Positions 1-14,022 of a DNA stretch of 64,000 bases are shown here, one piece after another (position 1 is the stretch's first letter; each line of letters starts with the position of its first letter). This stretch comes from Epiperipatus broadwayi. Its lineage: Eukaryota > Onychophora > Udeonychophora > Euonychophora > Peripatidae. The stretch is taken from the NCBI GenBank assembly GCA_028023455.1, contig JAQFVV010000152.1, positions 1,550,001 through 1,614,000 on the forward strand, read 5' to 3'. A program made the translations under genes and the position numbers. Below the pieces are notes generated by a model. That model searched no databases and was not told where the DNA came from. It was given only the letters and a program-made list of their open reading frames with translations.

Positions 1-308
1 TTCACACAATCTTTTTTTACTTAAAAGTGATATGTAGTTGTAGATATTTAAATAAATACTGATTATTGAATTGCAGTCTGGAATTGCAATCAGTTTTTTA
101 GCACATTCTGCTTTCAGCTGATAAATCATTACTTTGGTTAATGATTTTACAGCTTTTTAAAAATAAAGCCATAATTTAGCTTTGTCTGATGTGATTGTAA
201 ATATTTAAAAAGTTAAAAAATTCATATTCTCACAATAACATGAGGTATAATTTAACATTATTTTAACACAAACAATTAATTGTAATATTAAGTTTTAACT
301 TCACTGTA

Positions 309-385
309 TTTAGTCTTGCATTGGTGGTCAAAAGGGTTGTGGGTTCGCATCCTGGCCGATGCTATGACACTTAAAAAAAAATAAA
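309..385 (+). repeat. tRNA-derived SINE, internally deleted copy
   Basis: The segment starts with GCATTGGTGGTC (acceptor stem plus start of an A box). It jumps to a B-box-like GGGTTCGCATCC, then continues through GATGCTATGACACTT into an A-rich tail. The same 5' block, B box and 3' end occur on the opposite strand at 47847-47957, where the central part is intact. This copy has therefore lost the D-arm to anticodon part. The A tail after a shared 3' end is typical of SINEs moved by a LINE. Confidence 0.65.
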
Positions 386-892
386 ACAAAAAAAAAACTT
401 CATTATATTTATAAATTGATTGCAAAACGTTTTTCATGTCTGCAGCACAAAATAGTTTTTTTTTTTCTTTTTGCAATTTGAATCTGACTGAATGCACATT
501 TAGTGATCACAGTTCTTGTAGATTCATTACATTTGGTGCTCTATTTAAACAGAGATGATTATGTAGGCTCTTTATTCAAATTAGAATTTTTTTGCATATT
601 TCATTTGCTTTATAACTGGATTGTGTTTTATTTGTTAATTTTGTGTGCATGGTCTTCTTGAATAATAGGAAAAGAAAGGTTAAGGAAGTATGATCCCTAG
701 CTTGATATTTTTATTACATCATTTTCGTACAGATTTCCTTAGGCCATGAAGATTATCAGTCCATAATTTTATTCATTTTTTTATATTTCATTTAATGATT
801 TGAAAAGTTCTTGGCATTGTTTTAATTAAAAAATATAAAAAGTAAGTATATAATAAATCGTTTATTAGTAATGACATCTTCATCATATTAGA

Positions 893-1645
893 GTTAATCA
901 AGAAAGCAAATCATATATAGGGTGACATTGCTTTTATGAGTTTGTATTTACAAGTGTGTAGTATAGAGAGCATACCAATAGCTCAAACAAGCTCTTAATT
1001 GATAAATGCAGTAAGAGAAAATATTTAGAATCTTTATCTGGAATATTCTTATCCCCAGACCAATTGGTTTTGAGCTTATGGCTCACTTCAGTGAAAAGCT
1101 AAAGTATTCAGACACTAGATCTAAAATATCAACTCAAGAACCAGCATTTATTTAATACGTAATATTCCAAGTAGAAACTCTAAAATTTTCAGACATGAAA
1201 ATATCATTAACTTCAGCTATCTAACTAAAATAGCTATATGGGACTGAACCAAATTCAGATCTACCATATATTAATAGCCTTAGCATTACCAAAGCCGTAA
1301 TTGTAAAATTATAATAATCAATAAAGCAAGTCATACATAGCGTTATATTGCTTTTATGAGCTTGTATTTACAAGTTTGTAATATAAAGAGCTTTCCAATA
1401 GTTCAAACAAGCTTTTAATTGAGGTGAGCCATAAGCTCAAAACCAATTGGTCTAGGGATAAGAATATTCCAGATAAAACAGACAATTGCCACACACTTAT
1501 AAGCAAGCATAAAAATGGTGATCATGTGATGTTTATTGGCTTAATATTCCAGATAGAGATTTTAAATATTTTTTCTTACTGCACTTATCAAGTAAGAGCT
1601 TGTTTGAGCTATTGTATGCTCTCTATATTACTTATTAGAGTTATA
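893..1645. repeat. foldback element with internal direct and inverted duplications
   Basis: A block at about 893-1100 (features: CTCAAACAAGCTC, GGAATATTCTTATCCC, CCAATTGGTTTTGAGC) recurs in inverted form at about 1426-1640. Its outer 110 bases recur in direct orientation at 1310-1420. The centre-right contains GGTGATCATGTGATGTTTATTGG. That motif or its complement also appears at 3385-3410, 30885-30910, 32390-32420, 61800-61850 and 62268-62310, so these are dispersed members of one foldback family. No protein-coding capacity is visible. Confidence 0.6.
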
Positions 1646-1649
1646 TAAT

Positions 1650-3150
1650 CTCTCCACAAGGGAGTAGAAATTTTCGTTTTATATTATAAACGGTATATTT
1701 GAAATGATTATTGACAGATATAAAATTACAATTGATGATTCGTAAAATTCTTTTAAAAGCTATGTATCTGTCTCTTGCATATTTCACGTAAAAAGATTGT
1801 TTTATGGAGTCAAAATAAATATTTTAACAATCAAGCTGAAGTGAACTGAGTAATTATTCCGAAAAATATGAATAATTTAAACATAGATGTTGGGACATGT
1901 AAAATGGCTTTTTCAAAGTTTCTATACAGTCCACATAGCCCCCAAAAATTTTAAACAAGTTAAAAATTGTTTCTGTTTAATATCATTACGTAGCACAAAT
2001 TCTGCTTCTCTCCCTTCATATTACTCTCTTCAAATCTATTTTTGCCTAACAATAATTCTGGAAGCATTGCATTTTACTTATTCTATTGCTGTTTCAATTG
2101 TTCTAATATCCTATCTTTATATCATTTATTCTTGTCATCAAGACCTAACCAAAAATTCCTATCTCTTTCATTCTCTTCACATTACATCCCCCCCCCCCAT
2201 TTTTCATACAATTTTTCTGATTCTCGTTGAACATTTTAATCTCTAATAAATGATGTTTAGTGCACTTTATTTCCTCTATATACTTTTATATCATTTTTGT
2301 TTTTACTAAGTAATGCTCCTCTTATAACAATAATTATTTTAATCGTTTTAGATCAAACACATCCATTAAAAACTTTCTTTTTAAATATATAGACAAATTT
2401 CATTTTTTCTCGCAAAACCATTCCACTCAAGTTTAATTCTGTAATAAATTTCATTCATATATTCTCATCTGTATTAACTTTTTTTAATTAATAATTATCA
2501 ATCTTTATTTTGTGTGTGTGTGTGTGAAATCTCATTTAACATTTTATATATATCAGAATTTATTTTCATTTCTACTTTTTGGTTTTATCTGATAACTTTT
2601 ATAACATTAACAGAATCTCTTGTATTATGTGCAAAATCAATAATATTATTTGCAAAATCTATAAGACTTAAAATAAATAGAATTCATTTATTTTTGTTTT
2701 ATTCTTTTATCCAATTCAGTATTAATGTGTAAATGGGTATTTAGTTAGTCTTAACTAAGAGATAAAGATTTCATATTAATCTGGTTTAATAAAAAAACTA
2801 TTGACAGCTTATTGTAAATTTTAAAAAAATATCAATATAATGTGATTTTCATTACTGATGAGAAAAGTGTCATACTTTTATACCTCAGACTATTAATAAG
2901 TCTCTTGATTTGCAAAGAAATCAATTTAAAAAATGAGTTTCTACTATTCATTTTAATTAATAAATACTTTATAAAAAATAGAGTCATTTGACTGGATTAT
3001 TTAAAATATTTTTGCAGCAATTAAAAAAGAAGACTTTTAGACCTAGCGTGTAGGACATCTATATTCTGTATCTATGACTTGATAGTTAAGATCAATCTTG
3101 AAAATTTCTTCAGATCACAAGCAGATTTGGGATTTTTTTTAAAAAAATAC
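1650..3150. other. AT-rich non-coding stretch
   Basis: No gene, splice-supported exon or recognisable transposon was found. Open frames here (for example 1887-2246) are low-complexity, run through T-rich tracts and resemble no known family. A short TG run is at 2512-2526 and a C run near 2187. Confidence 0.5.
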
Positions 3151-3460
3151 AATGTGCAGGCTGCATATCTCACCTATCTATCTGTCTAATAGTGGTCAGT
3201 TAAAGGGTGTTTAAACAGGCCAAACTCTCTAGGCAGCAATGCCACTCAGTGCAAGTCAGAGTAATTAACGGATGCAAGAAGGTTTGTGCATAATATCCAT
3301 ATCCAGTGCCTAGTCATCCAATATCCCAGACTAATTTCCAGCTTGTGGCTTTCATCAGTGAGGAGCTTGAGCAAGCATAAGAAATGGTGATCATGTGATG
3401 TAAAGAGTTATCTAGAGGATAAACGTCCTAGGTTAATCTGGATGTATCATATGAGTTTTA
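3150..3460. repeat. partial foldback-family copy
   Basis: The words GCCACTCAGTGCAAGTCAGAG, GTGCCTAGTCATCCAATATC and CATCAGTGAGGAGC match the copies at 30570-30720, 61885-62030 and 62340-62480. The segment then jumps to the GGTGATCATGTGATG motif of the family. It lacks the second arm, so it is a truncated or internally deleted member. Confidence 0.65.
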
Positions 3461-3988
3461 ATGACTGACTGTAAAAAACAAAATTTAAAAAATTATGATT
3501 ATAGAATGTAACCTTTTCTAATACTTAAAAATGTTATACTACTATGGTTGTTGAGCTTATATTAGAGTTCTTTTTATCTTACACCAATAAAAAAAAGATA
3601 TAAAATGAATTCCGTTCAGACTTAATATTAAATTCGTTGAGAATCAGAGCTATTCTTAATTTGTAATAAAATAAAAAATTTGCATTTTAAATATAATACT
3701 CCTTTACATTCTCAAATTATTTTCCCTAATTATGCCTCTTATATAATTAAAATATTATCTGGATGATGATTTATGGTTATGATAGATATATCTGATTGCT
3801 TCACTTTATTTTTGTTTTTATATCAATCTTGCCAATCAATCGCGGTTTGAAGGAAACTTTGTCCTACATTACGAGATAATTAAAATTATCTTTTACATAA
3901 ATAATAATAATTTACATTTTTACGCATACACACACACACAGCAAAACGAGTCTTTCAGATCATTGACTTTCAAATAAGAATAAAATTG

Positions 3989-3995
3989 TATAAAA
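3989..3995 (+). promoter_or_regulatory. putative TATA box of the exon 4062-4295 gene
   Basis: TATAAAA lies 73 bases upstream of the ATG at 4062. A start near 4020, within a TCATTT initiator-like context, would have the normal spacing of about 30 bases and give a 5' UTR of about 40 bases. An in-frame stop at 4005 bounds the reading frame upstream. TATA-like words are common in such AT-rich DNA, so this only supports the exon model. Confidence 0.35.
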
Positions 3996-4061
3996 TCTAG
4001 GAAATAAATTTTTTGTTATCATTTCAAATATTTTTTTTTAAATAAACAATTCACCGTAAAA

Positions 4062-4295
4062 ATGAGTTCTGAAATACTCAAAATTCAAAGCCAATATTTT
4101 TTAATTCAGCTATGCCTGTCTATAATGGTTGTAACATCAAAAATAGTAGTACCTAGAGAAATAGTAAGAGAAAGTAGTAAAAGCTGTAATAATAGGATGG
4201 CATTATCTCAAAGTTCGGAACATCAACTCCTGCTTCAGATAATTGATAATTGCTTAAAAAATTCTTTGAACAATTATCAGCTTTCAGATTTAATC
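4062..4295 (+). CDS. putative first coding exon of a secreted protein (phase 0 end)
   Basis: The reading frame opens at ATG 4062 in an AAAATGA context and runs 78 codons to a strong donor, ATC|GTAAGT, at 4295/4296. Residues 9-26 form a hydrophobic run (FLIQLCLSIMVV is visible) followed by Thr-Ser-Lys, as in a signal peptide with its cleavage near residue 26. The rest has two cysteines (42 and 64) and a likely amphipathic helix at about 50-78. It ends in phase 0 and matches the phase-0 exon at 32925. The frame stays open for 23 codons past the donor, so an unspliced 101-residue reading is possible. The family is not recognised. Chance is not excluded, but an ORF this long with a signal peptide and consensus donor is unusual in this base composition. 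Confidence 0.5.
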
Positions 4296-4301
4296 GTAAG
4301 T

Positions 4302-5285
4302 AGATCTTCAAAAAATGATATTACTGTTTTTGTTGTTATTATAATTGGTAATAGATGCGAAAAGTAGAAATAGCTTTATTACATAGGTATGTGCGCATAT
4401 TTTTTGTATTGAAAATTTGTTTGTGACAAAAAAAAATATCTGCTGAGTCGAAAGTTAAAGGGTTCCTACTTCGAAATTTAGTCTATCATGTAATTTCCCA
4501 AATAAGTAACCATTCGCTTTTAAATTTCATTATGTTAATATGAATTTTTTTTTTTTCATAATATATCAACATTTTTTATAATATTTTGAAACTAATAAGA
4601 ATCTTCTAATTACATGTATATGTTCGTATATATTAATGATTGCATATTATTTAAAAATTTCAACTACCATTGTCTAAATAATATAGTTGCTTTCTAGAAA
4701 TACCAGCCACTAGCTTTGATACCATGTTATCTTAACTAAGACGACAGTGCTGTAATAGAAAGCAACTGCAAACACAAAAGAACTCGGAAATTTTTATTTT
4801 TATGTTTGGACAGCAAAAATTCTTGATGTTAGTATATATATTAAAATAAAGATAAATGTATGTATATCTAAGTATAAAGAGATTGATAATATGGTAATAA
4901 GATAATCTACATACCATATTCAAATACAAGCTAGAAAAAACATGGAAATTTGGGGGCTTTAAATAGAATAAAGATTTTTGTTCATATAGCAACCTATTGC
5001 TTGTCTGACTATCCATTCAAAATTAATTAATAAATGAATTGGTAATCCTGGTGAATGTTTTTTTCTTCCTATTATTTTTTAGAGAAGTTTGTAATAAGTA
5101 TTTAAAGATTGTCTCTATTTTATTCATATAAATTGCAATCTTTAGTGTCTATTTAAGTATATAAACTGTTAATAAAGGTGAGATTTTACCTTTATTGTTA
5201 AAAGATTGCCATGACAACAATTTAAAATTGTTGATTGTTATTGATATTGGGATTGTCTAAGTGTTGATTGCTTTTTTAATAATAT
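4302..5285. other. AT-rich intronic or intergenic DNA without recognised features
   Basis: Nothing coding could be supported. The minus-strand open frame at 4732-5016 has low-complexity composition and no family resemblance. Confidence 0.4.
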
Positions 5286-5286
5286 G

Positions 5287-7245
5287 TATATATATTGTGA
5301 GAGTACCATATGAGCCTCACCTAAAACAATTTGTGTTTCTTTGTGAATTTAACTGTGCCTATATCGAATCAACAGATATAAATAACTTACACCTATCTTA
5401 AGCTTTTCATGTATCAGCTATATATATAGACTAGTTAGTATTAAAAGAATAATTCTAAAAATGAATAATTCTAATTTATTTATACACACACATAAATAAA
5501 ATGTTTCTAACTAATAGTATTTTTTTTTTTTTGTTAATATAAAACTTGACATTTGACAAAGCCTTAAGTCAACATTGCATTTTTATCAGTTGAAACAAAG
5601 GAAATAAACGTTTGGGGTTCAATACAAATTGTATATTTTAAACAATAGAGTGTGAACATGATTATGTGATATACTTACAGAAATTAATCCAGTATAAAAA
5701 CGAACTAATATTGTTATAACAATAATCTTCTATTTAGTTATCAAGGCAATAACTATGTCTGTAAATTTAAATGTGTTCAAATTTAGAACACATTTAAGAA
5801 AAATTAAAAAAAGAAGATTCAATATTTTAAAACCTGCTTCAAGTAATTAATTTACTGCCTTTGAATATTATAAAGAACTATAAAAAAATAATCATTGTAA
5901 TTAACAAGGTTATAAAAGTTATCAACGTCTTCGAAATGAGTTTACAAAATATATATTTAAGAAGACAAAAATTTATAGAGATGTTCTCTGGCTAGAAAAT
6001 TTATGCCAAGGATTTCTGCTGATGTTTTAAACCTGAACATGTAAATTTATTCCTACTTAATCAATGCCTAAAATATAATCGTCGTAATTCTCATTTAAAA
6101 AGCTGCCTTAATATTGGAGTATTATATTGAAGAAGATGTTAAATATTTTACTATGCAAATATTTAAAGAATGAATATCTGGATTGCCTCTTCGAAGGATG
6201 ATCAATGAACTTTATGTTTCAATATTCATCATTTTAGTTCGTCTAAGGAGGGATATAAAATCGTTATTTCTCGTCTTGGATTACTTCATTGTGTATTTTA
6301 ATAACCCTTAAACTTTATTTCCTTTGTGGATAATTATATTTACTTAGAAAAATTACTTAGTATATTAAAGTGGAAAACTGATAAGATGAACACTTTATTT
6401 TTTTTATTTATTTAATAAAATTTAGATGTTGATATTTTGATATATACTCTGATGGAAATGTTAGCTGACTAAGGTAAACGTTTTTAAATTATTTCAATTT
6501 GGAAGTAAGTTTTATTATATTCCAAATTGAATCTTACATGACAATTAACATAATATATTTTTAAACATACATAACTAATATCAGAATACATTCTATTATT
6601 AATTTAGTGTGAATGGATGTTATCTTATATAGGCATATAACACACACTGAATCATTTTAATGACACAATAGGTAGATTTTTAATGTATCATGTGTATTAT
6701 TTATTATACACACGATCTTAAATTATATATATATGTAAATGATTACATTATTTATTTATTTTTAATATTAAATAATTTATTAGTGTATACATATAAGCAC
6801 AGATTATAATTCTAAATTTTAATATTTTTATGTGATGATATTTTTGTTTTTATTACTGATTAAAATGTGTTAAACTTGATTTCAAAATTAAACAGGTCTC
6901 GTTTGTTTATTTTATTTAGTCATTTTATAAAACCAATAATCATAAATATACATACTCACGCATATATATATTGAATCAACTTAATGATTTAATATTTATA
7001 AAGAAGTTATATATAGCTTATACTAAATTTATCATTACTATGGGATACTTGTGGAAATGCCTGAAGAGAGTCAATTGCAATTTCTACTCTGAGCTCGAAT
7101 TCCGAGAGTAACGAGGAGTGAATTGGATTATATTTTAAATCACATCATCCATGGCATTCTATAAGAAGACTCAAAGTCCGACTATAGTTAGATCTAACTT
7201 CCTCGAGTCCTGAAATAGATTGTCCCGTTATAATATATATATATA
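5287..7245. repeat. 1.9-kb dispersed repeat, copy 1 (inverted relative to copy 2)
   Basis: The left end (GTGAGAGTACCATATGAGCC at about 5297) and right end (GACTATAGTTAGATC, then a TA run at about 7185-7245) reappear in reverse complement at 28210-30112. Matches occur along the whole length: GGAAATGCCTGAAGAGAGTC near 7053 against 28390, the heptad ATCCATGGCATTCTATAAGA near 7148 against 28283, and AAGGCTTTGTC-type words at 5560 and 29845. Both copies end in TA runs. No long open frame or recognisable protein motif was found in either copy, so the class is unknown; it could be a non-autonomous transposon. Confidence 0.7.
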
Positions 7246-7501
7246 TTCTGCCATCCAATGGCACAAAGACTATTAGGGTATAGCAACAAAACTGTATTAA
7301 TCAAACCAAAAGTAATTTTTAAATACTTTGGTTATCATTTATTATTTTTCCTTGCAACTAGATTAAGTTTTTATAAGAGCATAATCATTAGAATAAAATT
7401 TAGAAAAGGGAATGTCTAAATGTAAAGTATGCATTTTATTAGCAGTTAGATTTTATTAAGTATAAAAACATAAAATGCATATTAGCCTGAAATTTTAAAA
7501 A

Positions 7502-8386
<885 letters not shown>

Positions 8387-8639
8387 ATTTCATCTGAATT
8401 CAAATTTTAAGAGACCTTGTTGCTAAGCAACAATGGTAAAATTTGAAAGCTGTAACAAAAGCAGGTGTGATAGAGATGATTTCCCATGCAGATTGTCAAT
8501 CCAAATGTAAATCTGCACATGAAACCAAAATTAAAGGAAAGGCTGTTTATCAAAAAGCAGCAATGACTATTTAAACTTGGTAAATAAGACTATGTCAGTT
8601 GCATTTTTTCTGATTTGCATTTCCTTCCTCTGCTACAAA

Positions 8640-9006
<367 letters not shown>

Positions 9007-9106
9007 ACTCATACTTGTCCAGTAAAACTATGTTTTCAACAATCTTTCCGTCTTTCAAACCAGATAATGCCCATATAAGCAGCAGGTATTCCCTCTTTAA
9101 TATCTG

Positions 9107-9665
9107 TTAAGTACCACAATACCCCCTGAACCCATTTTCATTTTCTGCCATTTTTAGATTATCTATAATTCTTTGGTATCTGGAGTCTTGCTTCTGTTTG
9201 TCACCTAAGTGACTAAGCTTGTATTCAATGGATGTATCTATTTCCATGCCTATCGCCACCATACTTATGTCTTCCATTTGCAAATGCCTAGAGATTTCAG
9301 GACCCAGATTGCAACTTAAAGCATCTGCCAATACATTTTCTGTTCCCTTACAATATCGTATAAATTCTTGAAGAAAAAGGCTCCAACAAATTAACCTACT
9401 ATTAGTCAGATAACTGTGGTTAAGGAATTTCAGATTTTTGTGATCAGTTCTGACTATTACCTCTGATCCTATCAGAAATTGTTGAAATCTCTGGATTGTC
9501 CATCTCACTGTCAATGCTTCTTCTCTATTGCAGAGTAATTGATCTCTTGCCACCTTAAGGGTCTGCTAATGAAATACTTTACTCCTTGGCTGCTATATTT
9601 CTGAGTTTGCATCAGTGCTGCTCCCAACCCATATCCACTGCTGACCACTTGCACTATGAAAGTTT
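9107..9665 (-). pseudogene. Ty3/gypsy RNase H domain and start of the integrase linker
   Basis: Read on the minus strand, the start carries SSGYGLGAALMQTQ (degraded from the DASDxGLGAVLxQ motif). After a frame change come REEALTVRW, VIVRTDHKNLKFL and KGTENVLADAL. These are the standard order of gypsy RNase H motifs (the catalytic Glu region, TDHKxLxxL, and the GxxNxVADALS end). The final DALS is DALSC rather than the usual DALSR. The linker toward the integrase follows and stops at 9107, and the integrase itself is missing. It belongs with the RT and protease pieces at 11220-12714. Confidence 0.85.
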
Positions 9666-9669
9666 TTTT

Positions 9670-11215
9670 AAATTAGTTTATGGTCCTTGGAACCATATTG
9701 AAATTTAAAAAAACTAACTTGAAACACCATTTTCACAATAACTTCAGTTTTAACAATGTTAGAAAAAAAAGCTTTGCATTGATAAGAACTAGAAAAACTA
9801 AGGAAAACAATAAGGCTAAGACAAATAATGATTACCATTTAAAAAATAAGGGGAAAAAATAAATTTCAACATCCAAAATAATTATTACTTTATTGTTTGT
9901 TCATAATTTTTAATTTATCATTAACTAAGTTTAAATTACACCTTCATTGATAATTTCTTTGTATTTCTCACAAAAAATTCAAGCCATATATAATCTATAG
10001 CTCCAGAATCTCCAAAACTAGTTACATAAAAATTCTTCATTTTTATCTTGTACACCAAAAGTTAATAAATCTCAAAGTGTTTAGATATGCATTTGTCATC
10101 ATAGCAATTGGCTTCTTGTCCATTTAAAGCTAGAAATTGTAGGCTACTGTCTGTATCAATGATAAAATGAGTTTCATCTCTTCATTTTATTTTTTTGTGT
10201 ATACTAATGATGTTTATATTCTTTATGCACAGCGGTGATGTTATCTTGTTATATGTATTGTTCCACAGAGATATACTTTATTTGCCTATAGCTCATTTGC
10301 TAGCTAGACTTGAAAATAACATGATTCAAGATGTGGCAAAACTACTGACTCCACAGCATGAATACCAAGGCATAGTCAAGAATCAAAATTTGATTCTCTG
10401 CCTGTATACAATTCCATGTGGCATATAAACAACCATTGTGGCTATCACCCCACACACACCATTTGAAATCTCTATTGGTTTTAAGTATTTACAATTTTAC
10501 ATGATACTATGTCCAGTAAATTTGATGATTGCTTTACCAATTACAACTTTTCTGTACATCTGATAATCAGTCTTAAAATTTACTCTACACTGCTCTATAA
10601 TTTTTATATATAAAAATCATTACTTGTTATACAAACATAGAGATGCAAGTGCAAATGCAAACACACTAATAAATTATTAAACTTTTTGAGAATCGTTATG
10701 TCTATAAAATAAGATTGCCTCAAACTTGGATCAGACCCCCCAAATTACATTGTATATAAACCACTTTTGTTATATTTGAATATAAAATTATATAATATAT
10801 AATAAAGAGCATAAATGTTTTAATATTATACAATTTATATTCTACACAGACACATTAATAAATTATACCATGTATCAATAATTAATAAAAATTTAAAATA
10901 CTATTCAAATAATTAAATATTCAAATTGAATACTTACGACCTATGTTTTTATCATGATGGATGCCTTGAAATGTGAATCATCAGCATTTTTAAATCTATT
11001 TTGGTAACAAGTCTGTCTGATAAAAAAAAAATTGTCTTTGCCTTCTTCATGCAATCTAGTAAACTGAGCAGACAAGAAAAAAATTAAATGAACCTATTAA
11101 TAAAAATATTAATAAAAAAATTCAAATTTTGTCCACTTTCAACTTTTGATACACATTTTAAAGGGGAAGTCAAACAACAACAAATAGTCAGATTTCTGTT
11201 GATGTCATGCTTATA
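9670..11215. mobile_element. about 1.5-kb unidentified insertion inside the gypsy pol relic
   Basis: The gypsy frame that ends in YPDLTD near 11285 should be followed directly by the DASD motif, yet that motif is found only at about 9660. The DNA between is unrelated to gypsy, very AT-rich and lacks recognisable coding. An open plus frame at 10195-10428 (77 codons) resembles nothing known. Target-site duplications were not seen, so the borders are approximate. Confidence 0.5.
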
Positions 11216-11219
11216 GTTT

Positions 11220-12000
11220 TCATGCAATTTTAAAAAGAAAAAATTTCAATGAATCACTTTCCACTAGTAGCTATCTCATTACAACCACTCAATCTGTTAA
11301 GTCAGGATAGACCAACATCACCTGGCTCAAAAACTTCTCCTTGATGATTTTGAAAGTGGCTTGTTTGTCTTCCCATTTCCATGGAATACTTCTTTATAAT
11401 AGCTGGAGCAAACTCTGTATATGTTGCAAAATTGCAATAAAATTTACTATAAAAATTATACAGTTTTAAGATTTAACTAATCTGTCTTATTGATCTAGGG
11501 GCTTGGAATTCCCTAATAGCTTGTATTTTATCAGGATGGAGTTTAATTCTTTTTCTGCCACAGCTTTACAAATTTTTTGTAAATTAATTTGAATGTCCTT
11601 GTCCTCACATTCTGGTAAAAACATTTGGAGATGTCTTAAATGCTCAGTTGGTTTTTTTGTTTCAATGGTGACATAATCCATATAAATGGTAACCAAACTC
11701 TATTTCTGAAGGTTCTTTAAATCAAACAGCATTCTATTAAACTGGTCAAATTTGCCATTATATATGAAAGCCATATATTTGTGGTCTGGTGGGTGTAGTT
11801 TGATCTGCCAATAATTGGCAGTCAGGTCTAATGTCAAAAAAAATTATTTATCATGGAACCTGTTTGATAATTCATTTATAGGTGGAAAGACATTGCAGGT
11901 AATCCTACTCAACTGTTTAGTGTCTATGCATAGACTTACCAACCCATCTTTTTTATTATTACTAATGATTTAATATATGGTGATGATCCCTTTGTTATCA
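11220..12000 (-). pseudogene. Ty3/gypsy reverse transcriptase relic
   Basis: Minus-strand reading gives the RT in order with several stops and frame changes: LCIDTKQLSRITCNVFPPIN (CVDYRxLNxxTxxDxxPxP block), FLTLDLTANYWQI (catalytic block A with the LDLxxGYWQI motif), MAFIYNGKFDQFNRMLFDLK (FxRMPFGLxNAP block), IYMDYVTIETK (degraded YxDDxLIFS box) and EHLRHLQMFL. A thumb-to-RNase H joint (PWKWEDKQATFKIIK, then VMLVYPDL) lies at 11290-11390. The catalytic YLDD is Tyr-Met-Asp-Tyr here, so it is dead. It is continuous with the protease upstream and the displaced RNase H downstream. Confidence 0.88.
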
Positions 12001-12510
12001 TCTCCCCCCCCCCCATTTTTCCATTTTTGATGATTGTTTTTCAACCTCTGTTTTATATTGATGAGGTCCAGGATAAGATCATGTGTGGTATATTGTGCCA
12101 TCAATAAATCTTAATTCAGTGTTCATACTTTTAATTATCATTGGTCTATCTGAAAAAATTCAATGCTTTTTCCCGTGACCCTTTATCTGTTTTCTCCTTG
12201 CTCCATATTTCTGCTTGTGCATTTTCTATCTTACATTGGATACTACAAACTTCTTTTGGCAATGTTCTTTCCTTTGATCTAAACTCAACTATTTTTTCAA
12301 ATGTGACATTCCCTTCTTTATAGTTGATCAGACATCCTGTTTTGTGCATGCAGTCTGATCTTTATATTACATCATATACAAGTCTTTAATATCAGCAAAA
12401 CATTGGATATCTCCCTTTCCTGTCCTTATTTGTAACCATAACTGTTTTGCCTCTACTTGGATCTTTTTATTATTGGCCAATTTTACTAGGGTTTTCTTCA
12501 CTGGCAGAGT

Positions 12511-12714
12511 TCAAACATCAGGGGCTTGTTGCATCATGCATCTGTATCCAGTCTCAGACATGACTGATATTTGACTACCAGAGTCAAACAATGCATACAC
12601 TTCCATATCATTAATCTGTATTGTGATTTTTGGGCATTCTTGAGATGCAAAATTTATCATCTCCCTATCCCATTTGCAAATCAGATTGTCTATTCTTTCC
12701 ATTTCTGTTGCCAT
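12511..12714 (-). pseudogene. Ty3/gypsy retropepsin-like protease fragment
   Basis: The minus-strand frame contains VYALFDSGSQISVMSE, the retropepsin motif (A-L-x-D-S/T-G-S/A-x-x-S-x-x). Its preceding residues (KITIQINDMEV) form the usual beta strand ahead of the active-site Asp. It sits just upstream of the RT relic in gypsy order. No gag zinc knuckle was found between it and the LTR at 13035, so gag is missing or unrecognisably decayed. Confidence 0.8.
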
Positions 12715-13034
12715 AATCTTACTATTTATTTTTTTACTTCTTAATTATATTCACTTCTATTTCCATCAACTTTATACTTTCTTTCTATCTCATCTTACTT
12801 AGTTTTTTTCATTATTACTTATATTTCACTAACGCTTGCTGACATTCTTCCCCCTGTTGTTATTTTATCTTCCAAGCTACTTCATTTTCCATCATTTTGC
12901 CTACTCTTTTTCCTTTACCTACAAATGTGTTTTTTTGTTCGAAACATTATATATTTGAAATTTTATTCTTTTATAATTCTACTCTTATCTTACAATCTGG
13001 GATCACTATTATGGCTCATAAGCACCCACATTGA

Positions 13035-14022
13035 ATGACATTATACCATCTATTGGTATCTTAGGATTTATATGATTTATGTTCTTCATATTCAGTGACC
13101 AAATTATATTTCACATTGATAATTCCTTCATTACAATATGTCAAGCAAATTTATCAAGTGCAATTATTTTTCCTGGTCACAGAACTCCACTTAACATAAC
13201 TAAACTTGAATAATAGTTGAGGCCAGAACCAGCTTTTAGTTTATTTAAAAGTACCAGATTTTTATAGAAGAATCTACTGATCTATTCTCCTGCCTTTATT
13301 AGTTGTTATTATAAACTTGAAATTAAATATCTGAATGTTCAATTATCATTGAAAATACAGCATTTAGCATTAATTTTTCTTTGTTTTAATTGGTTCATTT
13401 TATGGGCTAAAATTATATTAAATTAAAAATTATAATAATTAGAAAAGGCATAAACTTCATTCATAACTAAAATAAAATTATTTGCTACCCCAGAGATTGT
13501 ACCTTTTAATATCACATCAGCAATTTATTTGGTAAAGTAATAGTTGCTAAATTTAAATTAGATATAATAAAATTTAAATAGACAACAATACAAGTTATAT
13601 TCTCATGATTTATTAAATTATAATTATGATTATTTTAAAAACTAAATAGAGAATAACAGTATAAATACAAATAAACACAAATGGCTTTTAAACATTATTG
13701 TTTTTATGATTCAGATTCTTTTTTATAGTCTGATGCAACATAGCATTTCCTATACTTATAGTTCAAGAAAAAGTGATCTCTTTTAAGTTACGAAATAAAG
13801 TTTCTTACTGGAATGTTGAATTGTTCAATTTCTAACAATGTGTAGATTACCATGCATGTTTTTTTCTGTTTTTCCTGGGAGGGATCCATTATACTCTTTA
13901 TTACAGCTTGTAGGTAGTCCATGGTTCAAAGGTTTAAGTAGGCAATGGCCTTACCCTTGGCATTTAAGACTTCAAAAAAAAAGAAACATTGGCAATGAAT
14001 TCTTGACTCACATATTATGACA
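13035..14022 (-). repeat. LTR of the gypsy-like element (5' LTR on minus strand)
   Basis: This 1-kb block matches 35329-36229 along its length with moderate divergence. Matching words include AATTATTTTTCCT, TAATAGT..GAG..AACCAG, GATTACCATGCATG near 13848 against 36050, and CTCACATATT near the right ends. The block starts near TGACATTATACC and ends ATGACA, fitting TG...CA termini. It lies directly upstream of the protease on the coding strand. A 3' partner was not found, since the element is cut off by the TAGA array. Confidence 0.65.

Noticed and set aside
1887-2246. 119-codon plus-strand frame
   Set aside because: T- and C-rich low-complexity DNA with no splice support or family motif; lies in featureless AT-rich DNA.
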